Part shown: piece after piece, positions 22,540-30,157 of the stretch
Layout of the letters: each line of letters starts with the position of its first letter
How positions within the stretch are numbered: position 1 is the first letter of the stretch
Assembly: GCA_036557525.1 (NCBI GenBank)
Contig: DATBHH010000034.1
Coordinates: 1 to 32,705 of the forward strand
DNA length: 32,705 nt
Direction: 5' to 3'
Source of the DNA: VRUE01 sp036557525
GTDB lineage: Bacteria; Actinomycetota; Thermoleophilia; Solirubrobacterales; 70-9
Notes under the pieces: model-generated
What the model was told of the DNA's origin: nothing
Database searches by the model: none
The model's input: the letters and a program-made list of their open reading frames with translations, nothing else
Program-made: the position numbers and the translations under genes

Positions 22540-24117
22540 TTAGCCGCGTTTGCCGAGGCGGCGTTTCCAGTCGCGGGCGGTGATCGCCTTGACGACCCGG
22601 TTGACCAGGCCCAGCCGGGACTTCGAGTACGGGTACCAGGTCGGTTCGTTCTTGCCCGCGAACCTGGTGACGATGATCGACTCCGGCCGGCAGTACTTCT
22701 TGATCCCGTACTCGCCGTGGCGGAACCCGATCCCGGACTGCTTCCAGCCGCCCATCGGCACTCCGACAGCCAGCATGTTCGAGATCACGTCGTTGACATT
22801 GACCGAGCCTGCCTCGATCCGCCGCGCCACGCTCTCGGCGCGCTGCTTCTCGCCGAAGACCGAGGCGGCGAGCCCGTAGCGGGTGTCGTTGGCGAGGCGG
22901 ACCGCCTCCTCGCTGTCGCGCACCTTCATCACGCCGACGACGGGGCCGAAGGTCTCGTCGCGCATCACCTTCATCGAGTGGTCGACGTCGACGAGGACGG
23001 TCGGCTCGTAGTAGTCGCCGGCTCCCTCGGCCGCCCTGCCGCCGGTCACGGCGCGGGCGCCGTTGGCGAGAGCGTCGCTGACGTGGTCTTCGATCACCGA
23101 GCGCTGGTTCGGCGAGGTGATCGCACCTACGTCCTTTTCCGGCGTCCGGCCGTCGGCCCCCTGACGCAGCCCGCCGACCTTCTTCGTCAGCTTCGCGACG
23201 AACTCGTCATAGACGGGCTCCTCGACGTAGATCCTCTCGACCGAGAGGCAGACCTGGCCCGAGTTGAACATCGAGCCCCACGCGGCGGCGTTGGCGGCGC
23301 GGTCGACGTCGGCGTCGGAGAGGACGATCATCGGGTCCTTGCCGCCGAGCTCGAGGCTGACCGGGGTCAGCGTCTCGGCCGCCCGCGCCATCACCTTGCG
23401 GCCGGTCCGGTCGGAGCCGGTGAACTGGACGCAGTCGGCCTCGTCGACCAGGTGGCCGCCGACCTCGCCGGTCCCGAGCACGCAATCGAAGACGTCGGGG
23501 GCGCCGATCTCCTTCTTCCAGGCCGCGATCACGTCGATCAGGCTCAGGGGCGTGAACTCGGAGGGCTTGACGACGACCGCGGCGCCCGCCTGCAGCGCCG
23601 GGATCGAGTCGCCGAGGGCCATCGAGAGCGGGAAGTTCCAGGGGCTGATCACTCCGACCACCGGATGCGGGCGATACTGGATCACGAGCTTCTTCGAGGC
23701 GACCAGGGCCGACTGGGGGCGGACCGATTCCTCGCCGATGAACCTCTCGGCGTTGCGCCCGTAGAAGTTGATCAGCTCGGCGACGTAGAACAGTTCACTG
23801 GAGATGTCGCCGCGGACCTTTCCGGTTTCTGCCTGGATGGTGTCGCAGATCGGATCGAGGTTGTCGAGGATCCAGTCGCGCAGCTTCCCGAGCCAGCTGT
23901 AGCGGCCCTCGTTCCCGAGCGCCTCCCACTGGGGCTGGTTGGCGCGCACCCTGGAGACGGTGGCGGCGATCGTCTCAGGGGTGTCGGCCTGGATCGAGCC
24001 GACGGTCCCGCCAGTCGCCGGGTTGAGGACCTCGATCGTCTCCGCCGCGGCGCCGCGTGCGCCGCTCTGCGAATCGCTCGCGCCAGTGCTCGTGGTCTCG
24101 ACCGTGCCGCTCTCCAC
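22540..24117 (-). CDS. NAD(P)-dependent aldehyde dehydrogenase (succinate-semialdehyde-dehydrogenase-like)
   Basis: A 525-residue ALDH-superfamily enzyme oxidising an aldehyde to its acid. Motifs: PWNFP (159-163), K184 (VVKPSEFTP), FTGS (232-235), general-base E256 (SLELGGKDP) and the catalytic C290 (NSGQVCLSVERI). A tail of about 35 residues (KSRLGLVNRVVKAITARDWKRR) extends beyond the usual end. The start is taken as GTG 24117 because AAGGGAG (24129-24123) lies 5 bases upstream; a TTG at 24153 would add 12 residues but overlaps the promoter region. The first 25 residues are Ser/Thr-rich and probably disordered. It follows the sugar dehydrogenase gene on the same strand. The substrate is not certain. 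Confidence 0.9.
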   Translation of the reverse strand: MESGTVETTSTGASDSQSGARGAAAETIEVLNPATGGTVGSIQADTPETIAATVSRVRANQPQWEALGNEGRYSWLGKLRDWILDNLDPICDTIQAETGKVRGDISSELFYVAELINFYGRNAERFIGEESVRPQSALVASKKLVIQYRPHPVVGVISPWNFPLSMALGDSIPALQAGAAVVVKPSEFTPLSLIDVIAAWKKEIGAPDVFDCVLGTGEVGGHLVDEADCVQFTGSDRTGRKVMARAAETLTPVSLELGGKDPMIVLSDADVDRAANAAAWGSMFNSGQVCLSVERIYVEEPVYDEFVAKLTKKVGGLRQGADGRTPEKDVGAITSPNQRSVIEDHVSDALANGARAVTGGRAAEGAGDYYEPTVLVDVDHSMKVMRDETFGPVVGVMKVRDSEEAVRLANDTRYGLAASVFGEKQRAESVARRIEAGSVNVNDVISNMLAVGVPMGGWKQSGIGFRHGEYGIKKYCRPESIIVTRFAGKNEPTWYPYSKSRLGLVNRVVKAITARDWKRRLGKRG

Positions 24118-24153
24118 CGGTGCTCCCTTCGTTGAAACTGGCTGCCTGGCCAA

Positions 24154-24159
24154 AGACTA
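24154..24159 (-). promoter_or_regulatory. -10 box TAGTCT for the aldehyde dehydrogenase
   Basis: On the minus strand TAGTCT begins with the TAG stop codon of the upstream sugar dehydrogenase gene (24159-24157). Transcription would begin about 24147, giving a 30-base leader that includes the AAGGGAG ribosome binding site. Confidence 0.4.
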
Positions 24160-25356
24160 CCTTGGAACGAGCCTGTAGACCGGTCCTTCGAGCGAGGCGA
24201 CATAGACCCGGCCCCGGTCGTCTTCGCCGAACGAGCTCGGCGAGGCGACGGTGGGGCCGAGGACGTGGTCGCCGCTCGCCCGGTGCAGGTGCGGGGTCAG
24301 GCCTCGCAGCCTGCCCTCGCAGAGGTCGGCGTAGACGTAGTGGCGGTAGAGCGGGCCGAGGCTGCGGTCGCGGACGACGACGCCGCCGATGATCGAGCAG
24401 CTGCCGTCACGGCTGTGGGGATAGGCGAAGATCGGTTTCACCGTGCCGCCCGGGTTCGGGGTGCCGCTGTTTTCGTCGCGGTAGACGGAGAAGCCCTCGA
24501 ACGCGTCCCAGCCGAAGTTCGCACCGGCCGCCCTGCCGACGGTCGTGTAGTCGAGCTCCTCGAACCGGTTCTGGCCGACGTCGCCGATCGCGATCCGCGG
24601 CGGGCCGCCGGTCACCGTGTCGAAGGAGAAGCGGAACGGGTTGCGGAGCCCATAGCTGTAGATCTCGCCGCGCCCGGGAGTCGGCCCCGCGAACGGGTTC
24701 CCGGACGGGATCGAGTAGGGCCTCCCGTGTGAGGGCCTGGGGTCGATCCGCAGCAGCTTGCCGAGGAGGACGTTCTTGTTCTGGGCGTTGTTGGGCGGGT
24801 CGCCGCCCGAGCCGCCGTCCCCGGTCCCGAAGTAGAGGAGGTTGCCGAGGAACTGGAGCTGCCCCCCGTTGTGGTTGGCGAACCCGGGGTGCGGGATCAT
24901 GATCACCGAGCGTCGCGATCCCGCCGCGGCCCGGGTCGGCGTTCGCCGCTTGAATTCGTCGACGCGGATGTTCCCCTGCCGGTCGGTGTAGTAGACGTAG
25001 AAGCGGCGCGAGCGCGCATAGTCCGGAGGGAACGCGATCGAGAGCAGCCCCCGCTCGCCGCCGAAGTCGACGCGGCTCCTGATGTCGAGGAACGGGTGGC
25101 GGAGGCGGTGGCCCTTGCTCAGCACCACCACCGTCCCGGGCTGCTCGACGACGAACAGGAGCTTCGGGAAGCCCGGCGCCCCGTCGATGTAGACCGGGTC
25201 TTCGAAGGTTCCGATCCGCTTCAGGGCGACGCTGCTCCCTGCCTTTGAGGCTCCTCCCCTGGGGCCTGTCGTGCCGCCGCCGCCGGCGCCGCACGACTGC
25301 AGGGCGATCAGCGCGAGCGCGAGGGCGATGAAGCAGGCGCGGGCCCTGCCGTCCAT
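24157..25356 (-). CDS. PQQ-dependent sugar dehydrogenase lipoprotein (sGDH/Asd/HHIP-like)
   Basis: A 399-residue six-bladed propeller enzyme predicted to oxidise aldoses using PQQ outside the membrane. Residues 1-22 form a lipoprotein signal with LQSC, lipidated at C22. The family core is clear: GGERGLLSIAFPPDY, FYVYYTDRQGNIRVDEF, then HPGFANHNGGQLQF (catalytic His in NHNGG), YFGTGDGGSGGDPPNNAQN, LLGKLLRIDP, YSYGLRNPFRFSFD, IAIGDVGQNRFEELD, NFGWDAFEG and SIIGGVVVRD. Whether the organism makes PQQ is not shown in this window. ATG 25356 has a TAGCGT box 7 bases upstream and no Shine-Dalgarno sequence. Confidence 0.9.
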   Translation of the reverse strand: MDGRARACFIALALALIALQSCGAGGGGTTGPRGGASKAGSSVALKRIGTFEDPVYIDGAPGFPKLLFVVEQPGTVVVLSKGHRLRHPFLDIRSRVDFGGERGLLSIAFPPDYARSRRFYVYYTDRQGNIRVDEFKRRTPTRAAAGSRRSVIMIPHPGFANHNGGQLQFLGNLLYFGTGDGGSGGDPPNNAQNKNVLLGKLLRIDPRPSHGRPYSIPSGNPFAGPTPGRGEIYSYGLRNPFRFSFDTVTGGPPRIAIGDVGQNRFEELDYTTVGRAAGANFGWDAFEGFSVYRDENSGTPNPGGTVKPIFAYPHSRDGSCSIIGGVVVRDRSLGPLYRHYVYADLCEGRLRGLTPHLHRASGDHVLGPTVASPSSFGEDDRGRVYVASLEGPVYRLVPR

Positions 25357-25363
25357 CGTCGAA

Positions 25364-25369
25364 ACGCTA
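25364..25369 (-). promoter_or_regulatory. -10 box TAGCGT for the sugar dehydrogenase
   Basis: On the minus strand TAGCGT ends 7 bases before ATG 25356, and its TAG is the stop codon of the upstream lipoprotein gene (25369-25367). The downstream gene is thus likely read from its own leaderless transcript. Confidence 0.5.
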
Positions 25370-26047
25370 CTTGTTGGGGTTCCTCGGTTCCTTGACTTCG
25401 ACGATTTCGCCGGCGTCGTTGACCGTGATGTTCTGGACCTCGGGGCTGATCGTCGCCGCGAACGAGCCGCCGGGCTTGGCGCCGTCGGCGGTCTTCAGGG
25501 TGACGGCGCCGATCGAGCCGATCGAGTAGAGGATCCGGTAGCTGCCCTTCCGCGACGCCGAGAGCTTCCAGACGGCCTCGTTGGCCGCGCCCGGCTTCAG
25601 TTCGCCGAAGGTGAAGGTCTTGAGCGCCGCCCCTTCCGCCCCGCCCGGCTTCGAGGAGCCGACCAGTTTCGGATAGTGCCTGGAGAGGACCCAGACCGGC
25701 CGGTCGGGCTGGGCGAGGCCGGGCTGCGGGTCGCGGATCGCGAACGGAAGGGTCGCGCCCTTCCCCGCGCGTCCTGCGATCGAGACCGTGTACGTCAGGC
25801 CCGGGATCGTGTCTTCGCTTTCGTTGCGGACGCCGATCCTCAGCAGGACGGTCTGGCCGAGGCTCTGTTCGGACGGGAACGAGGCTGTCACCACCTTCAC
25901 TTCGCGGCTGCCGCTGGGTTCGGAGCTCGAGGAGCCCCCGCAGCCGGCGAGCAGGACGGCGGCGACCACCACGCCGAATGTGGCGGCGACGCCGTTTCGG
26001 GAACGCCGGCGAAAAATAGTGAGGCGGTTCCCCCCCGAGAGCTCCAA
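25367..26047 (-). CDS. lipoprotein with Ig-like fold, unknown function
   Basis: A 226-residue protein. Residues 1-36 form a lipoprotein signal peptide: basic FRRRSRNG, a hydrophobic core, and LLAGCGG with lipidated C36. The mature part is beta-rich: a Ser/Glu linker, then REVKVVTASFPSEQSLGQTVLLRIGVRNESEDTI, typical of the beginning of CARDB/Ig-like domains, and a second strand-rich part (GSYRILYSIGSIG, GSFAATISPEVQNITV). TTG 26047 is supported by a TATGTT box 9 bases upstream. It is divergent from the Mla operon and may be a related envelope component, but that is only a positional inference. Confidence 0.75.
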   Translation of the reverse strand: MELSGGNRLTIFRRRSRNGVAATFGVVVAAVLLAGCGGSSSSEPSGSREVKVVTASFPSEQSLGQTVLLRIGVRNESEDTIPGLTYTVSIAGRAGKGATLPFAIRDPQPGLAQPDRPVWVLSRHYPKLVGSSKPGGAEGAALKTFTFGELKPGAANEAVWKLSASRKGSYRILYSIGSIGAVTLKTADGAKPGGSFAATISPEVQNITVNDAGEIVEVKEPRNPNK

Positions 26048-26056
26048 AGCGGCCGG

Positions 26057-26062
26057 AACATA
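26057..26062 (-). promoter_or_regulatory. -10 box TATGTT for the lipoprotein gene
   Basis: On the minus strand TATGTT ends 9 bases before TTG 26047, with no Shine-Dalgarno sequence. Confidence 0.5.
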
Positions 26063-26139
26063 CCACGCCCTTTTCGGGCCACATTCGCTCCGATGCGGGG
26101 GGTTAGCCCGATCTCAACAGTTGCGCCGATTCCATCCCA

Positions 26140-26145
26140 TAGACT
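26140..26145 (+). promoter_or_regulatory. possible -10 box TAGACT for the Mla operon
   Basis: TAGACT would give a leader of about 45 bases before ATG 26197, which has a strong GGAGGAG. The 149-base divergent spacer otherwise holds no clear repeat. Confidence 0.4.
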
Positions 26146-26196
26146 CAAATCACTGAGCGGAGCCGCCTGGAAGTGGCTCACCCGCCGGAGGAGCTG

Positions 26197-27006
26197 ATGG
26201 AAGCAGCCGCATCGATAGGCAGGAGGTTCTTGCCCGCCAAGTCGTTCTTCGAACAGGTGGGGGAAATGATGCTCCTCACCGGGCGGACGATCATCTCCGC
26301 GATCCGCCCCCCGTATCCGTACGGGGAGGAGTTCATCGGCCAGTTCCTGTTCGCGCTCCAGCTCTGCTGGTTCCCGCTCCTCGTCTCGACCGTGGCGATC
26401 TGCTTCGGGGCGCCGGGATTGCAGGCCGCGAACGTGCTCAACCTGTTCGGCGCGCTCGACCGGCTCGGCGGCTTCTTCGTCCTCGCCGCGATCCGCGAGA
26501 TCGCGCCGGCGGTGACGGCCGTCGTCGTCGCCGGCGTCGCCGGCACCGCGATCACCGCCGACCTCGGCGCCCGCAAGATCCGCGAGGAGCTCGACGCGCT
26601 CCAGGTGCTCGGCGTCGACCCGATCAAGAACCTCGTGGTGCCGCGCTTCCTGGCGCTGATGCTGATCACCGGCCTGCTCGACATCTACGCCCTGATCTTC
26701 GGGATCAGCGGCGGCATCCTCGCCGAGATCCTCTACAACCAGCCGCTCGGCGGGTTCTTCGCGACCCTGTTCTCGAACGCCTCGGTCACCGATCTCTGGG
26801 GATCGGTGATCAAGTGCACCCTGTTCGGCGCGATCATCTCGGTGGTCTGCTGCTACAAGGGGATGACCGCCTCCGGCGGCGCCGCCGGGGTCGGCCGCGC
26901 CGTCAACCAGGCGGTCGTCATCTCGTTCATGGGGGTCTTCGCGTTCAATTACGTCTTCACCCAGACCCTGCTCGCCACCAACCCCGAGCTGCAGACCATC
27001 AGGTAG
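26197..27006 (+). CDS. mlaE: MlaE/YrbE family ABC transporter permease (first copy)
   Basis: A 269-residue integral membrane permease of the MlaE/YrbE1 family, which moves lipids between membrane and periplasm or cell wall together with an Mla/Mkl ATPase. Family features: REIAPAVTAVVVAGVAGTAITADLGARKIREELDALQVLGVDP (coupling region) and VVPRFLALMLITGLLD, with five to six membrane helices. ATG 26197 follows GGAGGAG (26187-26193); GTG 26173 is an alternative start. The second permease begins 3 bases after the stop, so the two are co-translated and probably form a heterodimer. Confidence 0.92.
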   Translation: MEAAASIGRRFLPAKSFFEQVGEMMLLTGRTIISAIRPPYPYGEEFIGQFLFALQLCWFPLLVSTVAICFGAPGLQAANVLNLFGALDRLGGFFVLAAIREIAPAVTAVVVAGVAGTAITADLGARKIREELDALQVLGVDPIKNLVVPRFLALMLITGLLDIYALIFGISGGILAEILYNQPLGGFFATLFSNASVTDLWGSVIKCTLFGAIISVVCCYKGMTASGGAAGVGRAVNQAVVISFMGVFAFNYVFTQTLLATNPELQTIR

Positions 27007-27009
27007 AGG

Positions 27010-27807
27010 GTGGGCGCCTGGCTCGAAATTCCCCGCGGCTGGCTCGACTCGTTCGGCGAGATCGCCCGCTTCGGCTCGCGCGTCGCCGGCCTCGTCTACT
27101 CCGGCCGGGTCCTCAGGTTCTTCGGCGAGAGCCTGCGTCAGGCGGGGATCCTGATCCTCGGCTCGGCGCTGATCATCTGGGGCCTGATCTTCGTCCTCGG
27201 CCTCACCTGCGGGATCGAGGGCGCCTACCTGTTCCGCGCCCAGGGGGCGCCCGCCTACGCCGGGCTGTTCTCCGCCTGGTGCGACCTGCGCGAGGTGCTG
27301 CCGTACGCATTCGGGTACATGCTCTCGGCCAAGGTCGGGACCGGGATCGTCGCCGAGCTCGGCGCGATGCGGATCTCCGACGAGATCGACGCGCTCGAGG
27401 TGATGGGCGTGCAGCCGGTGACCTTCCTCTGCGCCACCCGCCTGCTGGCGGCCTGGATCACGTTCCCGTTCATGTACCTGGTCGGGATCGGCGTCATGTA
27501 CTTCGCGAGCTACCTCGCCGTCGTCGAACAGATCGGTGACGTCTCCTCCGGCGGCTACCTGCTGATCTTCTGGATGTTCCAGAACCCGCTGGACCTCTTC
27601 TATAGCCTGATAAAGGGCATGTTCATGGCCACCGCGATCGTGATGGTCGGCTGCTATTACGGCTACACCGCGTCGGGAGGCCCGGTCGGGGTCGGCACCG
27701 CAACCGCGAAGTCGATGGTTCTGAACATCGTCTTAGTTCACATCATCGGGATGTTGGGAACCCTGGTCTTCTGGGGGGCCAACCCCAGGGCGCCGATAGG
27801 AGGCTGA
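27010..27807 (+). CDS. mlaE: MlaE/YrbE family ABC transporter permease (second copy)
   Basis: A 265-residue paralogue of the preceding gene. It keeps the coupling motif as GYMLSAKVGTGIVAELGAMRISDEIDALEVMGVQP and the following FLCATRLLAAWITFP helix, and adds an N-terminal region of about 45 residues before the first membrane helix. It starts at GTG 27010, three bases after the first permease. Paired YrbEA/YrbEB permeases are normal in actinobacterial Mce operons. Confidence 0.92.
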   Translation: MGAWLEIPRGWLDSFGEIARFGSRVAGLVYSGRVLRFFGESLRQAGILILGSALIIWGLIFVLGLTCGIEGAYLFRAQGAPAYAGLFSAWCDLREVLPYAFGYMLSAKVGTGIVAELGAMRISDEIDALEVMGVQPVTFLCATRLLAAWITFPFMYLVGIGVMYFASYLAVVEQIGDVSSGGYLLIFWMFQNPLDLFYSLIKGMFMATAIVMVGCYYGYTASGGPVGVGTATAKSMVLNIVLVHIIGMLGTLVFWGANPRAPIGG

Positions 27808-27815
27808 CGCAAGGA

Positions 27816-28760
27816 ATGGCGACTGAGAACGAGGAGCCGCAGGACGGGCAGGAGCAGCGGGTCGAGGAGCCGCCGCCCGAGCACACCGGTCCCTACGTGA
27901 GCGAGGACGGGGCGGTGATGGGCCGGGACTTCGTGATCCCCGGCGTCGACCCGACCGAGTCGGACCCCTACCGATTCCACACCGGCCGCAAGCGCGACCA
28001 CGGAGGCGAGGACGCGATCGAGGTCATCGACCTCGTCAAGCAGTTCGGCCGCGCCCGAATCCTCAACGGCCTCAACCTCGGCCTCCCCGAAGACCAGGTC
28101 TCGATGGTCCTCGGCCCGTCGGGCACGGGCAAGAGCGTCCTGATCAAGCACATCGTCGGCCTGCTCTACCCGGACTCCGGCGACGTCCTTGTCCACGGCG
28201 AATCGATCCCGAACATGAGCGACGACGAGCTCTTCGAGGTGCGGAAAAAGTTCGGCCTCCTGTTCCAGGACGGGGCCCTGTTCGGCTCGATGAACATCTA
28301 CGACAACACCGCCTTCCCGCTGCGCCAGCACACCGACAAAAGCGAGGAAGAGATCGGCGAGATCGTCAACCGCCGGCTCAAGGAGGTCGGCCTCTCCGAG
28401 GCGACCTACAAGATGCCTAACGAGCTCTCCGGCGGGATGCGCAAGCGCGCCGGGTTCGCCCGGGCGCTCGTCCTCGAACCGGCGATCGTCATGTTCGACG
28501 AGCCCGACTCCGGGCTCGACCCGGTCCGGACGGCGCTGCTCTGCGAGCTGATCCGCGAGGTCCACGCCGAGAACGGCGGCTGCTATCTGACGATCAGCCA
28601 CGACCTCAACACCGCACGGCGGATCGCCGACTTCCTCGCCGTGCTGTGGAACGGCAAGATCGTCGAGTCCGGCCCCAAAGAAGAACTCTTCGACTCCGAA
28701 AACGCCTTCGTCGCGCAGTTCCTCAAGGCGGACGTCACCGGTCCGCTCTCGATGGATTGA
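27816..28760 (+). CDS. mlaF: Mla/Mkl-type ABC transporter ATPase
   Basis: A 314-residue ATPase. Residues 1-65 are an acidic, Pro/Glu-rich extension absent from E. coli MlaF. The ATPase follows: Walker A GPSGTGKS (100-107), Q-loop LLFQDGALFGSMNIYDN, signature LSGGMRKR, Walker B IVMFDEPDSGLDP and the switch His in TISHDLN. The LFQDGALF and SGGMRKR forms are hallmarks of the MlaF/Mkl branch. It likely energises the two upstream permeases. AGGAGG (27798-27803) is 12 bases before the start. Its stop overlaps the next start (TTGA). Confidence 0.93.
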   Translation: MATENEEPQDGQEQRVEEPPPEHTGPYVSEDGAVMGRDFVIPGVDPTESDPYRFHTGRKRDHGGEDAIEVIDLVKQFGRARILNGLNLGLPEDQVSMVLGPSGTGKSVLIKHIVGLLYPDSGDVLVHGESIPNMSDDELFEVRKKFGLLFQDGALFGSMNIYDNTAFPLRQHTDKSEEEIGEIVNRRLKEVGLSEATYKMPNELSGGMRKRAGFARALVLEPAIVMFDEPDSGLDPVRTALLCELIREVHAENGGCYLTISHDLNTARRIADFLAVLWNGKIVESGPKEELFDSENAFVAQFLKADVTGPLSMD

Positions 28761-29416
28761 GGGACCGGTACACGATCCTCGTCGGCCTGGTCTTCCTCGC
28801 CGTGATCGTGGTCGCGGTCATCAGCAAGATCGGCGAAGGGGGGGAGGGGACCCTCGGCCTCGAAAAGCAGCCGGAGCGCTGGCCGCTGCCGGAGTTCGCG
28901 GTCCCCGCCGCCGCCGGGCAGCTGGAAGGCGACGCCAACATCGCCCAGGACGACTGCTCGACCTCGCAGCTGCCCTGCCCCGGCGACGCCCGCCGCACAC
29001 CCGCCTGCCGGGTCTCCGAACCGGAATCGATCCGCGTCTGCGACCTCTTCGACCGGCCGTCGGTGATCTCGTTCTGGTTCACCAAGGGAGGCGACCAGTG
29101 CATCGCCGAGCAGGATGCGGTCAGCCAGGCGTACAGGCGCTACCGTGGGCGGGTGCGTTTCCTGTCCCTCGACATCCGCGACGATCGGGACAGGGTCAGG
29201 GACCTGATCCGGGAACGCCACTGGCGGATGCCGGTCGGCTACGACCGCGACGGTGCCGTCGCCGGCCTCTACCGGGTCGGCGGCTGCCCGACCTTCGCCT
29301 ACGTCTACCCCGGCGGCACCCTGCAGAGCGCCGGCGTCGGCGAACTCGACGCGGGTGAGCTCGAGCAGCGGGTCGACGGCCTCCTGCGGGCGACCGCCGC
29401 CGCGGAAGGGGGTTGA
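28757..29416 (+). CDS. membrane-anchored thioredoxin-fold protein lacking the CxxC motif
   Basis: A 219-residue protein starting at TTG 28757, which overlaps the mlaF stop. Residues 6-23 are a membrane anchor. A linker with four Cys (C67, C74, C84, C95) follows, then a TlpA/redoxin-like domain: PSVISFWFTKGGDQCIAEQ, VRFLSLDIRDD, RMPVGYDRDGAVAGLYRVGGCPTFAYVYPGG. In TlpA proteins the first segment is FWATWCxPC; here the first active-site Cys is missing and only C115 remains, while C177 precedes the cis-Pro (GCPTF). Chemistry may therefore be altered, for example a one-Cys mechanism or a chaperone role. It is coupled to the Mla genes and to the B3/B4 protein after it. Confidence 0.8.
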   Translation: MRDRYTILVGLVFLAVIVVAVISKIGEGGEGTLGLEKQPERWPLPEFAVPAAAGQLEGDANIAQDDCSTSQLPCPGDARRTPACRVSEPESIRVCDLFDRPSVISFWFTKGGDQCIAEQDAVSQAYRRYRGRVRFLSLDIRDDRDRVRDLIRERHWRMPVGYDRDGAVAGLYRVGGCPTFAYVYPGGTLQSAGVGELDAGELEQRVDGLLRATAAAEGG

Positions 29417-29417
29417 G

Positions 29418-30089
29418 GTGGGGACCGACCCGGCCCGCTCTGACCTCGGCTGGGAGCCGGCCCCGGAGCCGGGCTGGGTTACCCCGCGGGTCGCCGCCGA
29501 GTTCCCCGGCCTGGCAATCTCCTCGATCGTCGTCGACAGCCGCCCCGGGCCGAGCCCGGAGCCGGTCAGGCGCCGCCTCCGCGACCTCTCCGACCGCTTC
29601 TACGGCGCCCACGCGGTGCGGATGCGCGAACGCCCGATCCCGTGGGCCTACCGGGCGTTCTTCCGCCAGATCGGGCTCGACCCCGACCGGACCAGGACCC
29701 CGGTCGAGGACCTCGCGCTCGAGCGGCTCCGCGAGGGGGCGTTCAAGCCGCACGGGCTGCCCGCCGACGCGGTCACGATCGCGACGATCGAGACCGGCGT
29801 CGCCCTGCGCCTCTTCGACGCCGAGCAGATCCGCGGCAGGCTCTGCGTGCGCGACTCGGCCGCGGGCGAGGCGCTGGCGGGCCGGCCGGGGGAGCTCTCG
29901 CAGGGGACGCTGGTGATCGCCGACGAAGCCGCCCCCGCCGGGCTGCTGTTCGGGGCGACATCGGAGGCATGCGCGGTGAGCGAGGGGACGCGCCGGATCG
30001 CGATCGCCGCCGTCCAGGTCGGCGGAGTGCCTCAGATCGCCGTCGACGAGGCCCTCTGGATGACCGCGGCGACGCTCGAGGCCGCCTAG
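29418..30089 (+). CDS. B3/B4-domain protein (Phe-tRNA synthetase beta-like, COG3382)
   Basis: A 223-residue protein from GTG 29418, with AAGGGGG 5 bases upstream, one base after the previous stop. It has the stand-alone B3/B4 fold related to the editing domain of phenylalanyl-tRNA synthetase beta: IPWAYRAFFRQIGLDPDRTRTPVEDLALERLREG, VTIATIETGVALRLFDAEQI and the C-terminal CAVSEGTRRIAIAAVQVGGVP. Such proteins may hydrolyse mischarged tRNA or bind nucleic acid, but none of this is shown here. It ends the likely Mla operon. Confidence 0.8.
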   Translation: MGTDPARSDLGWEPAPEPGWVTPRVAAEFPGLAISSIVVDSRPGPSPEPVRRRLRDLSDRFYGAHAVRMRERPIPWAYRAFFRQIGLDPDRTRTPVEDLALERLREGAFKPHGLPADAVTIATIETGVALRLFDAEQIRGRLCVRDSAAGEALAGRPGELSQGTLVIADEAAPAGLLFGATSEACAVSEGTRRIAIAAVQVGGVPQIAVDEALWMTAATLEAA

Positions 30090-30157
30090 GGCGCCGCCCC
30101 TTAACGAAGCCACCAAACATCGCGCCGGGTGCCGTGATCTACACTCGGATGCGGGTT

